This document shows positions 1 through 8,722 of a DNA stretch of 64,000 bases, one piece after another. Below the pieces are notes generated by a model. That model did no database searches. It was not told the DNA's origin and was given only the letters and a program-made list of their open reading frames with translations. A program made the translations under genes and the position numbers. Source of the stretch: Brachybacterium timonense (GTDB lineage: Bacteria > Actinomycetota > Actinomycetes > Actinomycetales > Dermabacteraceae). The stretch lies in assembly GCF_900258505.1 (NCBI RefSeq), contig NZ_LT984895.1, positions 1,207,952 to 1,271,951 of the forward strand. The letters run 5' to 3'. Every line of letters begins with the position of its first letter. Position 1 is the stretch's first letter.

Positions 1-528
1 GATCATGCCGGTGGCGGTCAGCCGTACATCCCGTTCATGCAGCGCGATGCCGAAGTCCGCCAGCAGCATGTGTGGCGACCCAGCGCCCGTTGCGTCCAGG
101 AGCATGTTCGCCGGCTTCACGTCACGATGTACCCAGCCGGCCTCATGCATGGCGCCCAGTGCCTCGAGCAGGTGCCGTGTCAGATGCGCGACCAGGGGCA
201 TCGACAGTGGTCCGTGGCGGTCGATCGCGCCAGCGAGGGTTCCGCCGTGGATAAGGGGCATGACCAGCACGATCGTGTCGTCTTCGGCCACCCATGTGTA
301 GGGCGGTAACAGATTCGGGTGCTCGCCGAGCCCGCGGGACCCGCCCACGGTCTGCTCGCGTACGAACCGCAGCACATCTGCGCCGTCGCGCTGGCGCATG
401 ACCTTCGCTGCGCAGATGGCGTTGTAGCGCTGATCGATCGCACGCCACAACGACCCGCTCGCACCGCGGGCGAGCGGGTCCAGGAGCGCTATGCGGCCCG
501 CGATGAGATCGGTCATGATAGGCGCCAT
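1..528 (-). CDS. Serine/threonine protein kinase, N-terminal part (runs off the window)
   Basis: The minus strand reads open from about 528 to the window edge and translates as the N-terminal 176 residues of a Hanks-type Ser/Thr kinase. Visible landmarks are a glycine-containing loop (ARGASG), a VAIK-like lysine (CAAKVM), the catalytic loop HRDVKPANMLL and the DFG motif (LADFGIAL). The kinase should phosphorylate protein substrates in the cytoplasm; any transmembrane anchor or sensor domain lies outside the window. Two in-frame ATGs, at 528 and 516, could be the start, and neither has a good Shine-Dalgarno. The gene is divergent from the secreted protein gene on the other strand and their 5' ends touch or overlap. 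Kinase identity is firm; the exact start is not. Confidence 0.85.
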   Translation of the reverse strand, partial: MAPIMTDLIAGRIALLDPLARGASGSLWRAIDQRYNAICAAKVMRQRDGADVLRFVREQTVGGSRGLGEHPNLLPPYTWVAEDDTIVLVMPLIHGGTLAGAIDRHGPLSMPLVAHLTRHLLEALGAMHEAGWVHRDVKPANMLLDATGAGSPHMLLADFGIALHERDVRLTATGMI

Positions 529-1813
529 GGTAGGTCACTCACGCCGTCCCGTCCTCGCGCTGTGCGTGGTGCTCGCCCTGGTATCGCTGTTCGCGGCGCC
601 GGCGAGCGCTGAGCCAGAGACCGGGGTGGGATACGCGGCGTACGGTCCTGCCGTCGAGGGAGGCGGGTCGCTGGCACAGGCGCCGACGCTGACCCCGGGC
701 ACCTACTCCGACACTCTCGAGCGGGGTGATACGAGCGAGGACGATTCCGGCTCGGACGGCACGACGCGCTTTTACAGGGTGAGCCTGCAGGAAGGCGAGC
801 GGCTCCACGCGGCAGCCACGCTGATCGCGCCCCGCTACCCGACGGGCATCCCCGAGGAGCCGCCGTCCGCGTCGCTCTCGTTGGACGTGCTGACCGCGTC
901 CGGCGCCAGCTGCTTGTCGGGCAGCACATCGGAAGTCGGCCAACCGGATTCCGGCAGCGGACCGGTCACGGTCTCGGGGTATACGGAGGAGATCGGCGAG
1001 CATTGCACCGGACCTGATCTCTTCGTCTCCATTCAGCGCACCGGCTCGCGTGCAGCCGATCAGCCCCTGCCCATCGAGCTGCAGCTCGCCGTGGAGAAGG
1101 CGGGAGCCATCACCGGTGAACCGGTTCTCGAGGAGGCACAGGACTCCACGGCGGCTTCCCCGACGGCGCCGGTCAGTGATGAACCGCTCGCGGCGGGCCG
1201 TTCCTGGGCGGCGTCCACGCCCGTGGAGGAGGGCTCCTATGTGCTGGAGCTCGTTCCCGGTCAGGTGGCCGCTGTGCGTCTACCGGTTGGGATCGACCAG
1301 TCGCTCCGCTGGCGCATGGAGGTCATCTCCGATGTTCCCGAGGATGGGGGCGAGGTTGTTTTGCGCGTGACGAATCCGGTGCGTGAGCCTGTCTCCGTGG
1401 ACGGCGGTGGGTGGAGCTTCTCCGAGCGCGGAGAGGTCACCGGCGGCAGTATGGCCGCTCCTGTCTCGCCCGGGAACCGATCAGCAACCTGGACCGATAT
1501 CGCTGAGGCCTGGCTTCCGGGGGACTATGGCGTCATGGTCGAACGGCCGCAGCTCGCGCAGGAGGCGCCTGAGGAGGCGCAGGCGCCGATCCGCCTGATC
1601 CTCACGGTGCAGACCCACGGAGAAGCAGGTGAGGAGTCCGATCCGGCGACATACGTCGACCTGGGGGAGGCGCATTTCGGGGCATCCGGCAACGGTGCAG
1701 CGCTGCTGGGAGGCCCCTGGCCGCGGCGACTTGCGCTGGGCGGCGCCGGCATCGCGTTGAGCGTCTGCCTGGTCACCGGCATCAGCGGTCTGGTGCTCCT
1801 GCGCCGCCGCTGA
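527..1813 (+). CDS. Secreted, C-terminally membrane-anchored protein of unknown function
   Basis: About 428 residues. An N-terminal signal peptide (hydrophobic run ending near APASA) is followed by a long acidic, Ser/Gly/Pro-rich extracytoplasmic part. A single C-terminal transmembrane helix ends in an RRR stop-transfer tail. The protein is therefore likely anchored by its C-terminus and exposed outside. No enzyme motif is recognised. In-frame ATGs at 491, 503, 515 and 527 compete: an AGGAG four bases before 491 favours the longer form, while the signal-peptide layout favours 527. The divergent neighbour is a Ser/Thr kinase, so a link to cell-surface signalling is possible but unproven. Confidence 0.7.
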   Translation: MVGHSRRPVLALCVVLALVSLFAAPASAEPETGVGYAAYGPAVEGGGSLAQAPTLTPGTYSDTLERGDTSEDDSGSDGTTRFYRVSLQEGERLHAAATLIAPRYPTGIPEEPPSASLSLDVLTASGASCLSGSTSEVGQPDSGSGPVTVSGYTEEIGEHCTGPDLFVSIQRTGSRAADQPLPIELQLAVEKAGAITGEPVLEEAQDSTAASPTAPVSDEPLAAGRSWAASTPVEEGSYVLELVPGQVAAVRLPVGIDQSLRWRMEVISDVPEDGGEVVLRVTNPVREPVSVDGGGWSFSERGEVTGGSMAAPVSPGNRSATWTDIAEAWLPGDYGVMVERPQLAQEAPEEAQAPIRLILTVQTHGEAGEESDPATYVDLGEAHFGASGNGAALLGGPWPRRLALGGAGIALSVCLVTGISGLVLLRRR

Positions 1814-1842
1814 GTGAGGACCCGGATCCTGCCCCGGGGCTG

Positions 1843-1864
1843 GGGCACCCGCTTCACGGTGCCC
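1843..1864. terminator. Hairpin between convergent genes
   Basis: The arms GGGCACC (1843-1849) and GGTGCCC (1858-1864) enclose an 8-nt loop. It lies between the 3' ends of the secreted protein gene and the ABC exporter gene. There is no U-tract, which is usual for high-GC actinobacterial terminators, so this is only terminator-like. Confidence 0.4.
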
Positions 1865-1939
1865 GGGCTCGATCCGCGCCGAGAACGTCGGGCCCGGCCT
1901 CCCGCGCCAGCCTGTGCTAGCCCACAACGCGGGCGGGGC

Positions 1940-3772
1940 TCACGCGCTCCACGCTTCCCACAGCCGCGCGTACACGCCGCCGCGATCGACCAGCTGCCGA
2001 TGGGTGCCCTGCTCCACCACAGCACCGTCCTCCATCACCAGGATGCGGTCAGCTTCCTTCGCCTGCGACAGGCGGTGGGCGACGATGACCGTGGTGCGGC
2101 CACGCGCCACCTCGATCGCGGCCCGCTCCAGCACACGGGCGCCCGAGGAGCCTTCGTCGGCCGTGGCTTCGTCCATCACCAGCACGGCGGGATCCTGCAG
2201 CACCACGCGAGCGAGCGCGAGCTGCTGGGAGCGCTCCGCTGTTAGCCGCTCGCCCTTCTCACCCACTTCGGTGTCGAGGCCGTGCGGCAGGTTCTCCACC
2301 CAGGCGTCCGCCTCGACGATCCGCAGCGCATGCCACAGCTCCTCGTCGGTGGCGTCGGGGCGGGCGAGCGCGAGGTCCTCCCGCAGCGGCCCACGGAAGA
2401 CGTGCACGTCCTGAGAGACGATCGAGGCGTGTTCGCGGACCGCTTCCAGATCAGCGTGCGTCAGGTCCGCGCCGCCGTGCAGCACACGGCCGTGCCGGGG
2501 CACGAGCGTGCCGGCGATGATCGACGCCAGCGTTGACTTGCCCGCTCCGGAGGCGCCGACCAGGGAGATCGTCTCCCCGGGGTCGATCTCCAGGTCGATC
2601 GGGCGTAGCACGGTGCGCTCCGTTCCGTCCTCACTCACCGTGTAGGCGTGGGAGACTCCCTCGAGCCGGATGGATGCGTCCGCAGGGCGTTCGCTGCCGG
2701 GGGAGGCCGCCGGATCGATCGAGTCGATCACCCCCACCATGCGGGCAAGGCTCGCCCCGGCGGACTGCACATCATCGAGGTTGAAGATCAGCGCGAGCAT
2801 CGGCCAGAACAGGGACACCAGGTAGATCGCGGCCGCGGTGACCACCCCGAGCGGAGCCCCGCCCTGCACCATCAGGTATCCGAACAGCACCACCAGCGCG
2901 AGCGCGATGTTCTCCGGCACGTTGATGTACACGATCAGGCGGCCCACCAGGCGCATCACCCGCATGAGGAGGATCGAGGCGGTTTCGGAGAGCACCGCCA
3001 CGTGGCGAGTCTCGCGACGCTCGATGCCGTAGGCATGCACGGTGGGAATGCCGTGGATAGCGGAGAGCAGACCCTGGGCGCGGGCGCCCTTGGCGATGCG
3101 GTCGCGCCGGTACAGCGGGGCGGTGCGGCGCAGGAACCACATGGCGGCGACCGCGTACATCGGCACGACGACCAGCACGAGCAGCAGCAGCCACGGCGAC
3201 AGCGTGGCCATGCCCACGATCGTCACCAGCACATAGAAGCCGAGCTGGATGAGGTTCGGGACCAGGTTGTTCACTGCGCGGGCGGCGACGTCGACGTCGT
3301 CGGCCACGCGGGAGAGTGCATCACCGATGCCGGTCTGCTCCATGCGTTGGGCCGGCAGATCCAGGGCGCGGTCGATCACCTCTTCGCGCATCTGTGCGAG
3401 GATCCGCTGTCCGAGCGCGGAGACCAGTGACCAGCCGAGCGCGGCCAGCACAGCCTGGGCTGCACCGAGCCCCACGATCTTCCCGCCGAGCAGCCAGATC
3501 TCGGTGCTGCCCGCGCCGGAGTCAACGAGATCAACGGCTGCACCGATCAGGCGCGGCATGATCGCTCCAGCGATCGCCCCGGAGATCGTGACAGCCAGGG
3601 TGAGCGCGGTCATCGCCCAGAAGCGACGCAGGCGCCCGAGCACGAAGCGGATCGCCTCACCCAGGGTGGCGATCGGCAGCAGCTGGGCGTGCTCAGCGAG
3701 CTGCCGTTGCGCGGTCGCGTCCTCGTCCAGGATCTCCTCGAGGGAGCGATCCCAGTCCAGTTGCTGTGTCAT
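1940..3772 (-). CDS. ABC exporter half-transporter with canonical Walker motifs but degenerate signature
   Basis: 610 residues: a transmembrane domain (about residues 50-320) followed by an ATPase domain. The ATPase has a perfect Walker A (GASGAGKST), Q-loop (SQDVHVF), Walker B with the catalytic glutamate (VLVMDEAT) and H-loop (VAHRLS). The ABC signature, normally LSGGQ, has become LTAERSQQ. It is translated directly after the 615-residue partner gene, with a 4-bp ATGA overlap, so the two should form a heterodimer in the cytoplasmic membrane. Its intact Walker site would pair with the intact signature of the partner, leaving one working ATP site. The exported substrate cannot be told from sequence. 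Confidence 0.9.
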   Translation of the reverse strand: MTQQLDWDRSLEEILDEDATAQRQLAEHAQLLPIATLGEAIRFVLGRLRRFWAMTALTLAVTISGAIAGAIMPRLIGAAVDLVDSGAGSTEIWLLGGKIVGLGAAQAVLAALGWSLVSALGQRILAQMREEVIDRALDLPAQRMEQTGIGDALSRVADDVDVAARAVNNLVPNLIQLGFYVLVTIVGMATLSPWLLLLVLVVVPMYAVAAMWFLRRTAPLYRRDRIAKGARAQGLLSAIHGIPTVHAYGIERRETRHVAVLSETASILLMRVMRLVGRLIVYINVPENIALALVVLFGYLMVQGGAPLGVVTAAAIYLVSLFWPMLALIFNLDDVQSAGASLARMVGVIDSIDPAASPGSERPADASIRLEGVSHAYTVSEDGTERTVLRPIDLEIDPGETISLVGASGAGKSTLASIIAGTLVPRHGRVLHGGADLTHADLEAVREHASIVSQDVHVFRGPLREDLALARPDATDEELWHALRIVEADAWVENLPHGLDTEVGEKGERLTAERSQQLALARVVLQDPAVLVMDEATADEGSSGARVLERAAIEVARGRTTVIVAHRLSQAKEADRILVMEDGAVVEQGTHRQLVDRGGVYARLWEAWSA

Positions 3773-5616
3773 CGCTGCACCATCTCCCGGTAGTCCGTGC
3801 GCTCCATCAGATCGGTGTGGGATCCGGACGCTTCCACAGCGCCGTCCTTCACGAACACCACGGCATCGGCGTGATGCAGCAGGGCGGGGGAACGGGTGAG
3901 GATGAGCGTTGCCCTGTCCTCCTGCCGCCTGGCCGCTGTGAGTGCCTCGGCGATGTGCTGCTCGGTGACGGCATCGACGGCCGTCGTCGGGTCCTGAAGC
4001 ACGAGCACCGGGGCGTCGGCTGCGACAGCGCGTGCCAGAGCGATCCGTTGGCGCTGTCCGCCCGACAGGTTCGCGCCGCGATCCAGGATGCGGGTGTCAT
4101 AGCCGTCGGCGAGGATGCCCAGCAGGTCCTGGGCGCCCGCCGCGTGCAGGGCTGCATCCGCCCAGCTGTCGTCCGAGCCGTCGGTGGGCACGTCATCGCT
4201 GACGCGGGTGGCGAGCTGATCGCGCAGCGTTCCGTCGAAGAGATCCACCACATGAGGCTCCACGAGCAGATCCGCGCGCAGCTGGGTTCGGTTCTCTGGT
4301 GAGATGGGGCGGTCTCCTAGGAGGGCGCCTGCGTCGGTGCGGCCGCTGACGGCGTCGATCACGGAGTCGGCGTCGCGCACATCAGCGCAGGCGAGGGCCA
4401 CCACGGTGCCATCGGCCACGGTCACATCGAGCCCGTGCAGCGTGCCTGACTCCAGGCGCGGCAGGTGAAGGCCACCGGCTGCGGGCCGACGGGACGTGCG
4501 CGCGCCAGCGCCGTCGCCACGATCGTCGCGCTGCGTGGTCAGGTGGCGCACGGATAGGTCTGGCTCATCGATGGTGCGTCCCATATCCGCCAGCAGGTTC
4601 CGTACGCGACGCGCGGAGGTGGACATCGACGCCCACCACACGGGAGCGCCGGACAGGCCCTGCAGCATGCCCATCACGTTGCGGGCCACCCCCACCACCG
4701 CGATCAGCACACCGATCGACAGCGCGCCCTCGATCGTGCGCAGGCTCGCCAGCACCACCACGGCGGCGAGCATGATCGCGGTGACCATCGTGGTCAGCCC
4801 GGAGGACAGACCGGAGAAACGGGCGTTGACCAGGGCGGCGTTGAGCGCGATCCGGGAACGGCGGCGGTACATGGCACGGGCACGGGACTGCACGCCAAGG
4901 CCCTGCAGCACACGCAGTCCGTGTACGAGATCAGTGGCCGTGGCGGCAGCTTCTGCCGCCTCAGACTGTTGCTCGTCATAACGCCGTGACAGGGTCGGGG
5001 TGATCACGCGGATCACGAGCACCATCACCACGATGCCCAGCAGCATGGCGAGCCCCAGCCACGCATCCAGCACGGTCAGCCAGATTGTGGCGCCCAGCAC
5101 CGCGATAATCGACGGCACCACCCACGGGAGCATGTCCAGCAGGTCGGAGGCCTTATCGGCATCGGACGTCGAGATCGACAGCACCTCACCAGCGGGGCGA
5201 TCGATCGCGCGGGAGCGGGGATCCAGCACAGCGCCCGTGACGGCCACCCGCAGCCGGTGGCGCTCGAACAGCACACCCTGCTGCGAGGCGATGAATGTGC
5301 GGATCCAGATCCACATCAGCACCAGGCGCATGAGCACGAGACCGAGCACGCCCAGGACGGTGACGGTGAAGCTCCCCGGCACGATGCCGCGGTCGATGAT
5401 CAGACCCAGAGCGACGGGTACGAGCATGTCGCCGCCCTCGGTGAGCACGGACAGTGGCAGCACCCAGGAGAGCATCCTGCGGTTGTTGCGCACCATGGAG
5501 CGCATGACGCCGGGGCGGGGTTCGGGCGCGGGTGCGTTCAGTTTCTCCGCGCGGCGGGGGAAGGGTGAGAACAGGGGCACCGCTCCATCCAATCGGTCAG
5601 TGACCGGGCACGGCAA
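3769..5616 (-). CDS. ABC exporter half-transporter with degenerate Walker A but intact signature
   Basis: 615 residues with an N-terminal transmembrane domain and a C-terminal ATPase-like domain. The signature NLSGGQRQRIALARA is perfect. The Walker A lysine loop is gone (ALACADVRDAD in its place), the Q-loop glutamine is missing, the residue after the Walker B aspartate is proline instead of glutamate (VLVLQDPTT), and the H-loop histidine is absent (LILTRSPAL). This subunit should not hydrolyse ATP itself but lends its signature to the partner encoded downstream. The annotated start is a TTG near a weak upstream AACTCCT; a GTG about 12 codons in is an alternative. It is the first gene of the pair. 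Confidence 0.88.
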   Translation of the reverse strand: MPCPVTDRLDGAVPLFSPFPRRAEKLNAPAPEPRPGVMRSMVRNNRRMLSWVLPLSVLTEGGDMLVPVALGLIIDRGIVPGSFTVTVLGVLGLVLMRLVLMWIWIRTFIASQQGVLFERHRLRVAVTGAVLDPRSRAIDRPAGEVLSISTSDADKASDLLDMLPWVVPSIIAVLGATIWLTVLDAWLGLAMLLGIVVMVLVIRVITPTLSRRYDEQQSEAAEAAATATDLVHGLRVLQGLGVQSRARAMYRRRSRIALNAALVNARFSGLSSGLTTMVTAIMLAAVVVLASLRTIEGALSIGVLIAVVGVARNVMGMLQGLSGAPVWWASMSTSARRVRNLLADMGRTIDEPDLSVRHLTTQRDDRGDGAGARTSRRPAAGGLHLPRLESGTLHGLDVTVADGTVVALACADVRDADSVIDAVSGRTDAGALLGDRPISPENRTQLRADLLVEPHVVDLFDGTLRDQLATRVSDDVPTDGSDDSWADAALHAAGAQDLLGILADGYDTRILDRGANLSGGQRQRIALARAVAADAPVLVLQDPTTAVDAVTEQHIAEALTAARRQEDRATLILTRSPALLHHADAVVFVKDGAVEASGSHTDLMERTDYREMVQR

Positions 5617-5825
5617 CGCATTTTTTAGGAGTTACGCGTCGCGCGCGTCACGTCGCGCAGGATGACGGTTTCCGGTGCCTGGCCGTGTGCGGCGTGGCGG
5701 GCTCGAGAGGTGCTGCATGCCGGGGCCGAAGCCGGCCCGTACGGCTCGGTGCGCATGCAGCCTGCGCCGTCGGCGCAACGGTGCCACAATGGAGCAGATG
5801 TCCCCGAGAGATCAGGAGTGACCTG

Positions 5826-6443
5826 GTGAGCGAGCGCACCGTCGAGCTGTTCGTCGACCCCACCTGTCCCTTCGCCTGGATAACCAGCCGCTGGCTGCTC
5901 CACGCAGCCGCCGTACGGGAGATCACCCCGCGCTTCTCTCTGATGTCGCTGGCTGTGTTGAACGAGGGCCGCGACCTGGATCCCGGCTACCGTGCGCACA
6001 TCGACGATGCGTGGGGCTGTGCCCGTGTGGGGGTGCGCGTTGCCGAGGATCACGGTCCCGACGCCTTCTCTGACTGGTACACCGCCTGGGGCGAGCGCTA
6101 CCACGTCGGCGAGAACCATGACCGCCGCGCAGTCGCCCACGAGGCTCTTGAGGCCGTCGGCCTGCCGCTCGAGCTCATGGAGCATTACGACCCCGTGCCC
6201 GCAGACGAGACCGATACCCAGCTGCGGGCCGCGCACGAACGCGCCATCTCCCTGGTGGGCGACGATGTGGGCACCCCGGTGATCTCCTTCGGCACCGGCA
6301 CCGCATACTTCGGGCCTGTCATCTCCCCGGCACCCAAGGGCGAGGACGCCGGTCGACTCCTCGACGGCCTGCTGGCGATGTCCAGCGTGGAGGGCTTCTA
6401 CGAGCTCAAGCGTTCCCGCACCGGCGGCATCGACTTCTCCTGA
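5826..6443 (+). CDS. Mycothiol-dependent DsbA-like reductase (Rv2466c family)
   Basis: 205 residues with a thioredoxin-fold/DsbA-like architecture. The start is like the mycobacterial nitroreductase Rv2466c: a DPTCPFAW active site followed by ITSRW, later GDDVGTPVISF and the C-terminal ELKRSRT. Members of this family use mycothiol/mycoredoxin to reduce substrates in the cytoplasm. I recall the mycobacterial enzyme as having CPWC at the active site; here it is CPFA, so only the first cysteine remains and the resolving cysteine is missing. The GTG start at 5826 is chosen because AGGAG sits 7 nt upstream (5814-5818). The gene stands alone, followed by a strong hairpin. Confidence 0.85.
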   Translation: MSERTVELFVDPTCPFAWITSRWLLHAAAVREITPRFSLMSLAVLNEGRDLDPGYRAHIDDAWGCARVGVRVAEDHGPDAFSDWYTAWGERYHVGENHDRRAVAHEALEAVGLPLELMEHYDPVPADETDTQLRAAHERAISLVGDDVGTPVISFGTGTAYFGPVISPAPKGEDAGRLLDGLLAMSSVEGFYELKRSRTGGIDFS

Positions 6444-6457
6444 TCACCCAGACCCCT

Positions 6458-6483
6458 CGTGGGCGACGCCAGCGTCGCCCACG
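6458..6483. terminator. Perfect GC-rich hairpin after the reductase gene
   Basis: CGTGGGCGACGC (6458-6469) pairs perfectly with GCGTCGCCCACG (6472-6483) around a CA dinucleotide, giving a stem of about 11 bp with a tetraloop. It sits 15 bp after the reductase stop and before rpiB. No U-tract follows. It is probably an intrinsic terminator of the U-less actinobacterial type. Confidence 0.6.
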
Positions 6484-6508
6484 ACTGAGCGGAAAGAACG
6501 GCACACGC

Positions 6509-6982
6509 ATGCGCATCCATATCGGCACGGACCACGCTGGCTTCGAGGTGAAGAATCGTCTTGTCGACGTCCTCACCGCCCAGGGCCATGAGGTCACCGA
6601 CCACGGTGCCCACACCTTCGACGCGCACGACGACTACCCGCCGTTCTGCACGTCCGTGGGGGAAGCCGTGGTGACGCAGCCGGACTCGCTCGGCATCGTG
6701 ATCGGCGGCTCCGGCAACGGCGAACAGATCGCGGTGAATAAGGTCCGCGGAGTGCGCGCGGCGCTCGTCTGGAATGAGGAGACCGCGTGTCTGGCTCGCG
6801 AGCACAACGATGCGAACGTGATCGCCATTGGCGCCCGGCAGCATTCCGAGGAGGAGCTGGAGACGCTGGTGACGGTGTTCCTCAGCACGCCGTTCAGCGG
6901 CGAGGTGCGCCATCAGCGGCGTATCGACCTGATCGCCGAGTACGAGAGCACCGGCACATACTCGGGTTCCGACGCCGACTGA
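6509..6982 (+). CDS. rpiB: Ribose-5-phosphate isomerase B
   Basis: 157 residues, normal length for the RpiB/LacAB family. It interconverts ribose 5-phosphate and ribulose 5-phosphate in the pentose phosphate pathway in the cytoplasm. Recognisable features are the opening IHIGTDHAGFEVK, the Asp/His-containing YPPFCTSV segment with the active-site cysteine, and the phosphate-binding GGSGNGEQIAVNK loop. GGAAAG about 12 nt upstream may serve as ribosome site. The stop TGA shares one base with the next gene's ATG (TGATG), so the isomerase and the DNA glycosylase are translationally coupled. Confidence 0.93.
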   Translation: MRIHIGTDHAGFEVKNRLVDVLTAQGHEVTDHGAHTFDAHDDYPPFCTSVGEAVVTQPDSLGIVIGGSGNGEQIAVNKVRGVRAALVWNEETACLAREHNDANVIAIGARQHSEEELETLVTVFLSTPFSGEVRHQRRIDLIAEYESTGTYSGSDAD

Positions 6983-8079
6983 TGCCCGAGGGCCACACCG
7001 TTCACCGGCTGGCTCAGGCTTTCCGCAGCGGGTTCGCTGGCCAGCGCGTGCGCACCTCGAGTCCGCAGGGCCGTTTCACGGATGCGGCGCTGCTGGACGG
7101 CGAGGTGCTGCGCGCCGTTGAGGCCGCCGGCAAACACCTGCTGCTGGAGTTCGCTCCCGACGCTGACGTGCCGATCACATCGCCCCTTGTGCGATGGGTG
7201 CATGTGCACCTGGGGCTGTACGGTTCGTGGACCTTCGAGGGGGATCCCGGCTTCGCCCTCGGTCATGCGATCGGTGCGCCGCGCGTACGAGTCGGTGAGC
7301 GTGAGCAGGCGCAGACCGACGCTGACGCAGCCGGCAGCACGGGGTCTGAAAGGCGGGACACGGCCGACGGGGCGGTCACCGGGCGTGCTGCCTGGCGTGA
7401 GCGTGCACCACGCGACACGGTGCGGCTACGTATCCGCGGCGAGCACGGCATCGCGGACCTCACCGGGCCCACCGCCTGCGAGGTGCTGGACGCCAACGGC
7501 CGCCGTGCTCTGCTGGACCGGCTCGGCCCCGACCCTCTGCGTGAGGATGCTGACCCTGCGCGTTTCGTGGAGCGGGTGCGCCGCTCCCGCACCGCCATCG
7601 GCACCCTGCTCATGAACCAGCAGGTGATCGCCGGGGTGGGAAACATTTATCGAGCTGAGGCGCTGTTCCGTGCACGATTGGACCCGTGGGTGCCGGGCAC
7701 CGACCTGAGCCGCGGCATGCTCGAGGGCATCTGGGAGGACCTCAGCGTGCTCATGGCGTACGGCGCCCGCACCGGGCGGATCGTGACCTGCCAGGTGGAA
7801 CATCGCGACGTGGAGGCCCGCATCGTCGAGCGGTCCCGTGGCACTCGCCAGAACGGGGACGAGGACCCGAACGTCGTGCCGCGCGAGAAGTCGTTCTACG
7901 TGTACCACCGCCAGACCCTGCCCTGCCGGGTGTGCGGCACGACGGTGCGTAGCACCGATATGGCGGGCCGCACGGTGTTCTGGTGTCCGCGCTGCCAGAC
8001 GGTGCGGTCACGTCGCGCTGGGTGGAGCCGCGAGAATCCGGCCGCCGACTGGGCGCTCCCGTCGGAGTCGAGCCCGTAG
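6982..8079 (+). CDS. Fpg/Nei family DNA glycosylase/AP lyase (endonuclease VIII-like)
   Basis: 365 residues. The protein begins MPEGHTVHR, giving the Pro-2 nucleophile and Glu-3 typical of Nei/Fpg enzymes after Met removal. It contains the helix-two-turn-helix segment (LLMNQQVIAGVGNIYRAE) and ends in a zinc finger with two C-x2-C pairs (CRVCG and CPRC). It should remove oxidised bases from DNA and nick the abasic site. A hydrophilic, low-complexity insertion at roughly residues 100-140 makes it longer than the usual ~270-290 residues. An upstream in-frame extension reaching into rpiB is not used because the MPEG start is diagnostic. It is coupled to rpiB by TGATG. Confidence 0.9.
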   Translation: MPEGHTVHRLAQAFRSGFAGQRVRTSSPQGRFTDAALLDGEVLRAVEAAGKHLLLEFAPDADVPITSPLVRWVHVHLGLYGSWTFEGDPGFALGHAIGAPRVRVGEREQAQTDADAAGSTGSERRDTADGAVTGRAAWRERAPRDTVRLRIRGEHGIADLTGPTACEVLDANGRRALLDRLGPDPLREDADPARFVERVRRSRTAIGTLLMNQQVIAGVGNIYRAEALFRARLDPWVPGTDLSRGMLEGIWEDLSVLMAYGARTGRIVTCQVEHRDVEARIVERSRGTRQNGDEDPNVVPREKSFYVYHRQTLPCRVCGTTVRSTDMAGRTVFWCPRCQTVRSRRAGWSRENPAADWALPSESSP

Positions 8080-8081
8080 TA

Positions 8082-8112
8082 CCGTGCGGGCAGCTGCAGC
8101 CGAGCCGCACGG
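8082..8112. terminator. Hairpin after the glycosylase gene
   Basis: CCGTGCGG (8082-8089) and CCGCACGG (8105-8112) form an 8-bp stem with a 15-nt loop directly after the glycosylase stop. There is no U-tract, and the function as terminator is inferred from position. Confidence 0.35.
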
Positions 8113-8175
8113 GCTGCCTTGCGTTATCTCGATCGTCCCTGTGTCTCTCGTTCGTCCCCATGATCGGAGCCTCCT

Positions 8176-8709
8176 GTGCACGAGACGGTGATCCACCCCG
8201 AGACGTCCGCCCCGGACGCGGACACGGGCGCTGTGCTGCGGCGCGCACACCTGCGGGACATCGACCCGTGCACCGTGTATCTGCTGGCGAAGCTGCGTCA
8301 GGACGTGTTCACGCTCGAACAGGGCGCCACGGACCCTGACCTGGACGGCCGTGAGTTCGAGGACACCACCACACTGCTGTGGATCGAACGGCCCACCGAC
8401 TTCGCGGCAAGTATTGGGCTTCAGTGCGAACCGGTGGCGCTGGTGCGTGTGATGCGCCAGGAAGACGGCTCCATGCGGATCGGACGCCTCGCGGTGCGCA
8501 AGGAGTACCGGCGCGACGGATACGGCGGCCGCATCATGCGCGCCGCCCTCGACGTCACCCATGAGGTCGCGCCCGAGCAGGACGTGAACATCGACGCCCA
8601 GGCCTACCTGGAGACGTGGTACGAGTCGATGGGGTACGAGACTGTGGGCGAGCTCTTTCTCGAAGCGGGTATCGAGCACGTGCCGATGCGGTTCCGTCAC
8701 CCACGCTGA
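8176..8709 (+). CDS. GNAT N-acetyltransferase, ElaA-like
   Basis: 177 residues. The N-terminal YLLAKLRQDVFTLEQG matches the LR-x2-VF-x2-EQ pattern of ElaA-type acetyltransferases. The acetyl-CoA loop follows as RLAVRKEYRRDGYGGRIM, and the C-terminal AQAYLETWYESMGYETVGE is characteristic of GNAT strand/helix 6-7. It is likely an acetyl-CoA-dependent N-acetyltransferase in the cytoplasm; the acceptor is unknown. The GTG start at 8176 has GGAG about 7 nt upstream. The gene converges on the ankyrin gene with only 13 bp between stops. Confidence 0.85.
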   Translation: MHETVIHPETSAPDADTGAVLRRAHLRDIDPCTVYLLAKLRQDVFTLEQGATDPDLDGREFEDTTTLLWIERPTDFAASIGLQCEPVALVRVMRQEDGSMRIGRLAVRKEYRRDGYGGRIMRAALDVTHEVAPEQDVNIDAQAYLETWYESMGYETVGELFLEAGIEHVPMRFRHPR

Positions 8710-8722
8710 CCGCAGCGCGGGC

